Notes under the pieces: model-generated
What the model saw: the letters and a program-made list of their open reading frames with translations, nothing else
The model's database searches: none
Told to the model about the DNA's origin: nothing
Position numbers and translations under genes: made by a program
Assembly: GCF_000298235.1 (NCBI RefSeq)
Contig: NZ_BAHE01000061.1
Span: 41,985-105,984, forward strand
Source of the DNA: Gordonia namibiensis NBRC 108229
Lineage (GTDB): Bacteria > Actinomycetota > Actinomycetes > Mycobacteriales > Mycobacteriaceae
Direction of reading: 5' to 3'
DNA: 64,000 nt
Part shown: positions 62,927 to 64,000 of the stretch, piece after piece
Layout: every line of letters begins with the position of its first letter
Position numbering within the stretch: the first letter of the stretch is position 1

Positions 62927-63865
62927 GTGGTAACTCAAACAGCAAACAAGAACACCCAAATCACAAAGACCGAAATCCCCGAGAGCGACAAGCAGGCGCG
63001 CGGCGTCGACGTGTACCGAACCCGTCTCGCCCACCGCAGCCAGATCGAACCGCGTCCCCACAACACCGTGTGGGGCAGCATGGGGAACCCGGGGCCGTTG
63101 TCGGCGCCCGAACTGCGCCACTACGCCGACCGCGGTTACCACACCGAGAACAAGGTGTTGTCGGCCGCCGACATCGACGCATGCCTGAGCGAGGTCTCCG
63201 ACATCACCGATCGTCTCGGGGACGACGACCGGGTGATCCGCGAATCCTCCAGCGGCGATGTGCGTTCGCTGTTCGCGGTGCACAAGCTCAGCGATCTCAT
63301 CGCGGAGATCTGCGACCGGGAGTCGATCCGCGGTGTCGCAGAACAGATCCTGGACGACGAGGTGACGATCCACCAGAGCCGGATCAACCTGAAGCCGGGG
63401 TTCGCCGGAGGACCCTTCTACTGGCACTCCGACTTCGAGACCTGGCACGCCGAGGACGGGATGCCCGCCCCGCGAGCACTCAGCGTCTCGCTGGCACTCA
63501 CCCCGAACCTGTCCACCAACGGTCCGCTGATGATCATCCCCGGATCGCATCGCCGCTTCGTCAGCTGCGTGGGCGCGACACCCGATGGCTACCACCGGGA
63601 ATCGCTGACCTCGTACCGGCCGCCGTTCGGCACGCCGGAAGAGGAAGATGTCGCGACACTCGCCGACGAGCTCGGGATCGACACGATCACCGGACCGGCA
63701 GGGTCGGCGCTCTACTTCGACTCCAACTGCCTGCACGCCTCGAGCGGCAACATCACCCCGTACCCGCGGAGCAACCTCTTCGTCGTGTTCAACGCGAAGT
63801 CGAATGCGCTCCAGAACCCGTTCGGCGGGACCGCGCCGCGACCGGATCACCTGGCGCACAGGTGA
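62927..63865 (+). CDS. ectD: Ectoine hydroxylase EctD
   Basis: Converts ectoine to 5-hydroxyectoine with Fe(II), O2 and 2-oxoglutarate. The 312-residue protein carries the EctD signature FYWHSDFETWHAEDGMP (165-180) with iron ligands His167, Asp169 and His270 (NCLHASSGN), and Arg281 for 2-oxoglutarate. GTG start at 62927 behind GAAAGG; ATG 62903 is in frame. No ectA, ectB or ectC lies upstream, so it is not part of the usual ectABCD operon within view. Confidence 0.93.
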   Translation: MVTQTANKNTQITKTEIPESDKQARGVDVYRTRLAHRSQIEPRPHNTVWGSMGNPGPLSAPELRHYADRGYHTENKVLSAADIDACLSEVSDITDRLGDDDRVIRESSSGDVRSLFAVHKLSDLIAEICDRESIRGVAEQILDDEVTIHQSRINLKPGFAGGPFYWHSDFETWHAEDGMPAPRALSVSLALTPNLSTNGPLMIIPGSHRRFVSCVGATPDGYHRESLTSYRPPFGTPEEEDVATLADELGIDTITGPAGSALYFDSNCLHASSGNITPYPRSNLFVVFNAKSNALQNPFGGTAPRPDHLAHR

Positions 63866-63879
63866 TCTGACCTCGATGC

Positions 63880-64000
63880 GGGAGGTGCGCAGGGCGCCCA
63901 CTCCTGCTGCCTGAGGTGCGAGCGAAGTGTCCACTCCTGCTGCCTGAGGTGCGAGCGGAGCGTCCACTTCCGTTGCCTGAGGTGCGAGCGGAGCGTCCAC
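63880..64000. repeat. 33-bp tandem repeats reaching the window end
   Basis: Units of 33 bp carry the core CCTGAGGTGCGAGCG at 63910-63924, 63943-63957 and 63976-63990, with a degenerate unit before them. The same core, inverted, forms the repeats at 1871-1944. The array continues past 64000. A frame on the minus strand reads it as 11-residue repeats with PLAPQ, which I take as a by-product. Confidence 0.85.

Noticed and set aside
63880..64000. CRISPR array at the end of the window
   Set aside because: Units are contiguous 33-bp repeats with no unique spacers and the core is not a CRISPR-type palindrome; same family as the grpE-dnaJ repeat.

Overview
The window is high-GC actinobacterial DNA, most like Gordonia or a close relative in the Mycobacteriales. 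This is inferred from the dnaK-grpE-dnaJ-hspR order, five ANTAR-domain regulators, an F420/Ddn-type reductase, a mycofactocin-type short-chain dehydrogenase, several leaderless starts (a -10 box 6-7 nt before ATG/GTG) and SigF-type promoter boxes. No rRNA, tRNA, CRISPR array, insertion sequence or prophage gene was seen. Most start codons were moved from the longest open frame to the one supported by a ribosome binding site, a 4-nt ATGA/GTGA overlap, or a leaderless promoter.

Layout. 1-3.6 kb: 3' end of dnaK, then grpE, dnaJ and hspR, with a large palindrome and short repeats between grpE and dnaJ. 3.6-13.4 kb: small conserved genes, a flavohemoprotein, an amidohydrolase, a soluble Ser/Thr kinase with a Ddn-type reductase, an FAD-linked glycolate/lactate-type oxidase and a membrane diguanylate cyclase. 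13.6-22.6 kb: a LysR regulator, a TetR plus AidB-like acyl-CoA dehydrogenase pair, an amino-acid permease, a membrane protein and an AfsR-like AAA regulator. 22.7-28.6 kb: msrB-msrA, three GAF/ANTAR proteins, ribokinase, a flavin reductase-like protein and a tyrosine phosphatase.

28.9-38.4 kb: a catabolic block. Five genes joined by 4-nt overlaps (acyl-CoA dehydrogenase, hotdog/SCP2-like protein, alpha/beta hydrolase, CoA ligase, thiolase) are followed by a MurE-like ligase. A TetR gene lies next to them, and on its other side are a SnoaL-like protein and a mycofactocin-type SDR. The same operator (TGAACG-NN-CGTTAATG) sits just downstream of the -10 of both outward promoters, so TetR probably controls the whole set. 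38.4-41.9 kb: LacI regulator, glutaryl-CoA dehydrogenase and a CoA-transferase (probable glutarate use) with tandem LacI-type operators. 42-46.4 kb: a MetE-like protein, an SfnB/DszC-like flavoprotein, a LysR regulator and a 2-oxoglutarate oxygenase.

46.5-57.8 kb: a general-stress region. It holds a GAF-ANTAR protein, a STAS anti-sigma antagonist, a SigF/SigB-type sigma factor, an RsbW-like protein, an alcohol dehydrogenase, a four-gene glycosyltransferase operon, a PAS-ANTAR protein, a DUF5709-like protein and a GSP39-like dehydrogenase. Three GTTT-N16-GGG(T/C)A(T/G) boxes stand before the RsbW-like gene, the glycosyltransferase operon and the DUF5709-like gene. This suggests one stress regulon that includes surface or glycolipid glycosylation. 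57.8-64 kb: secreted lipase, CynX-type transporter, amine-oxidase-like flavoprotein, double-hotdog thioesterase, an ectoine hydroxylase (ectD) without ectABC nearby, and 33-bp tandem repeats running off the end.
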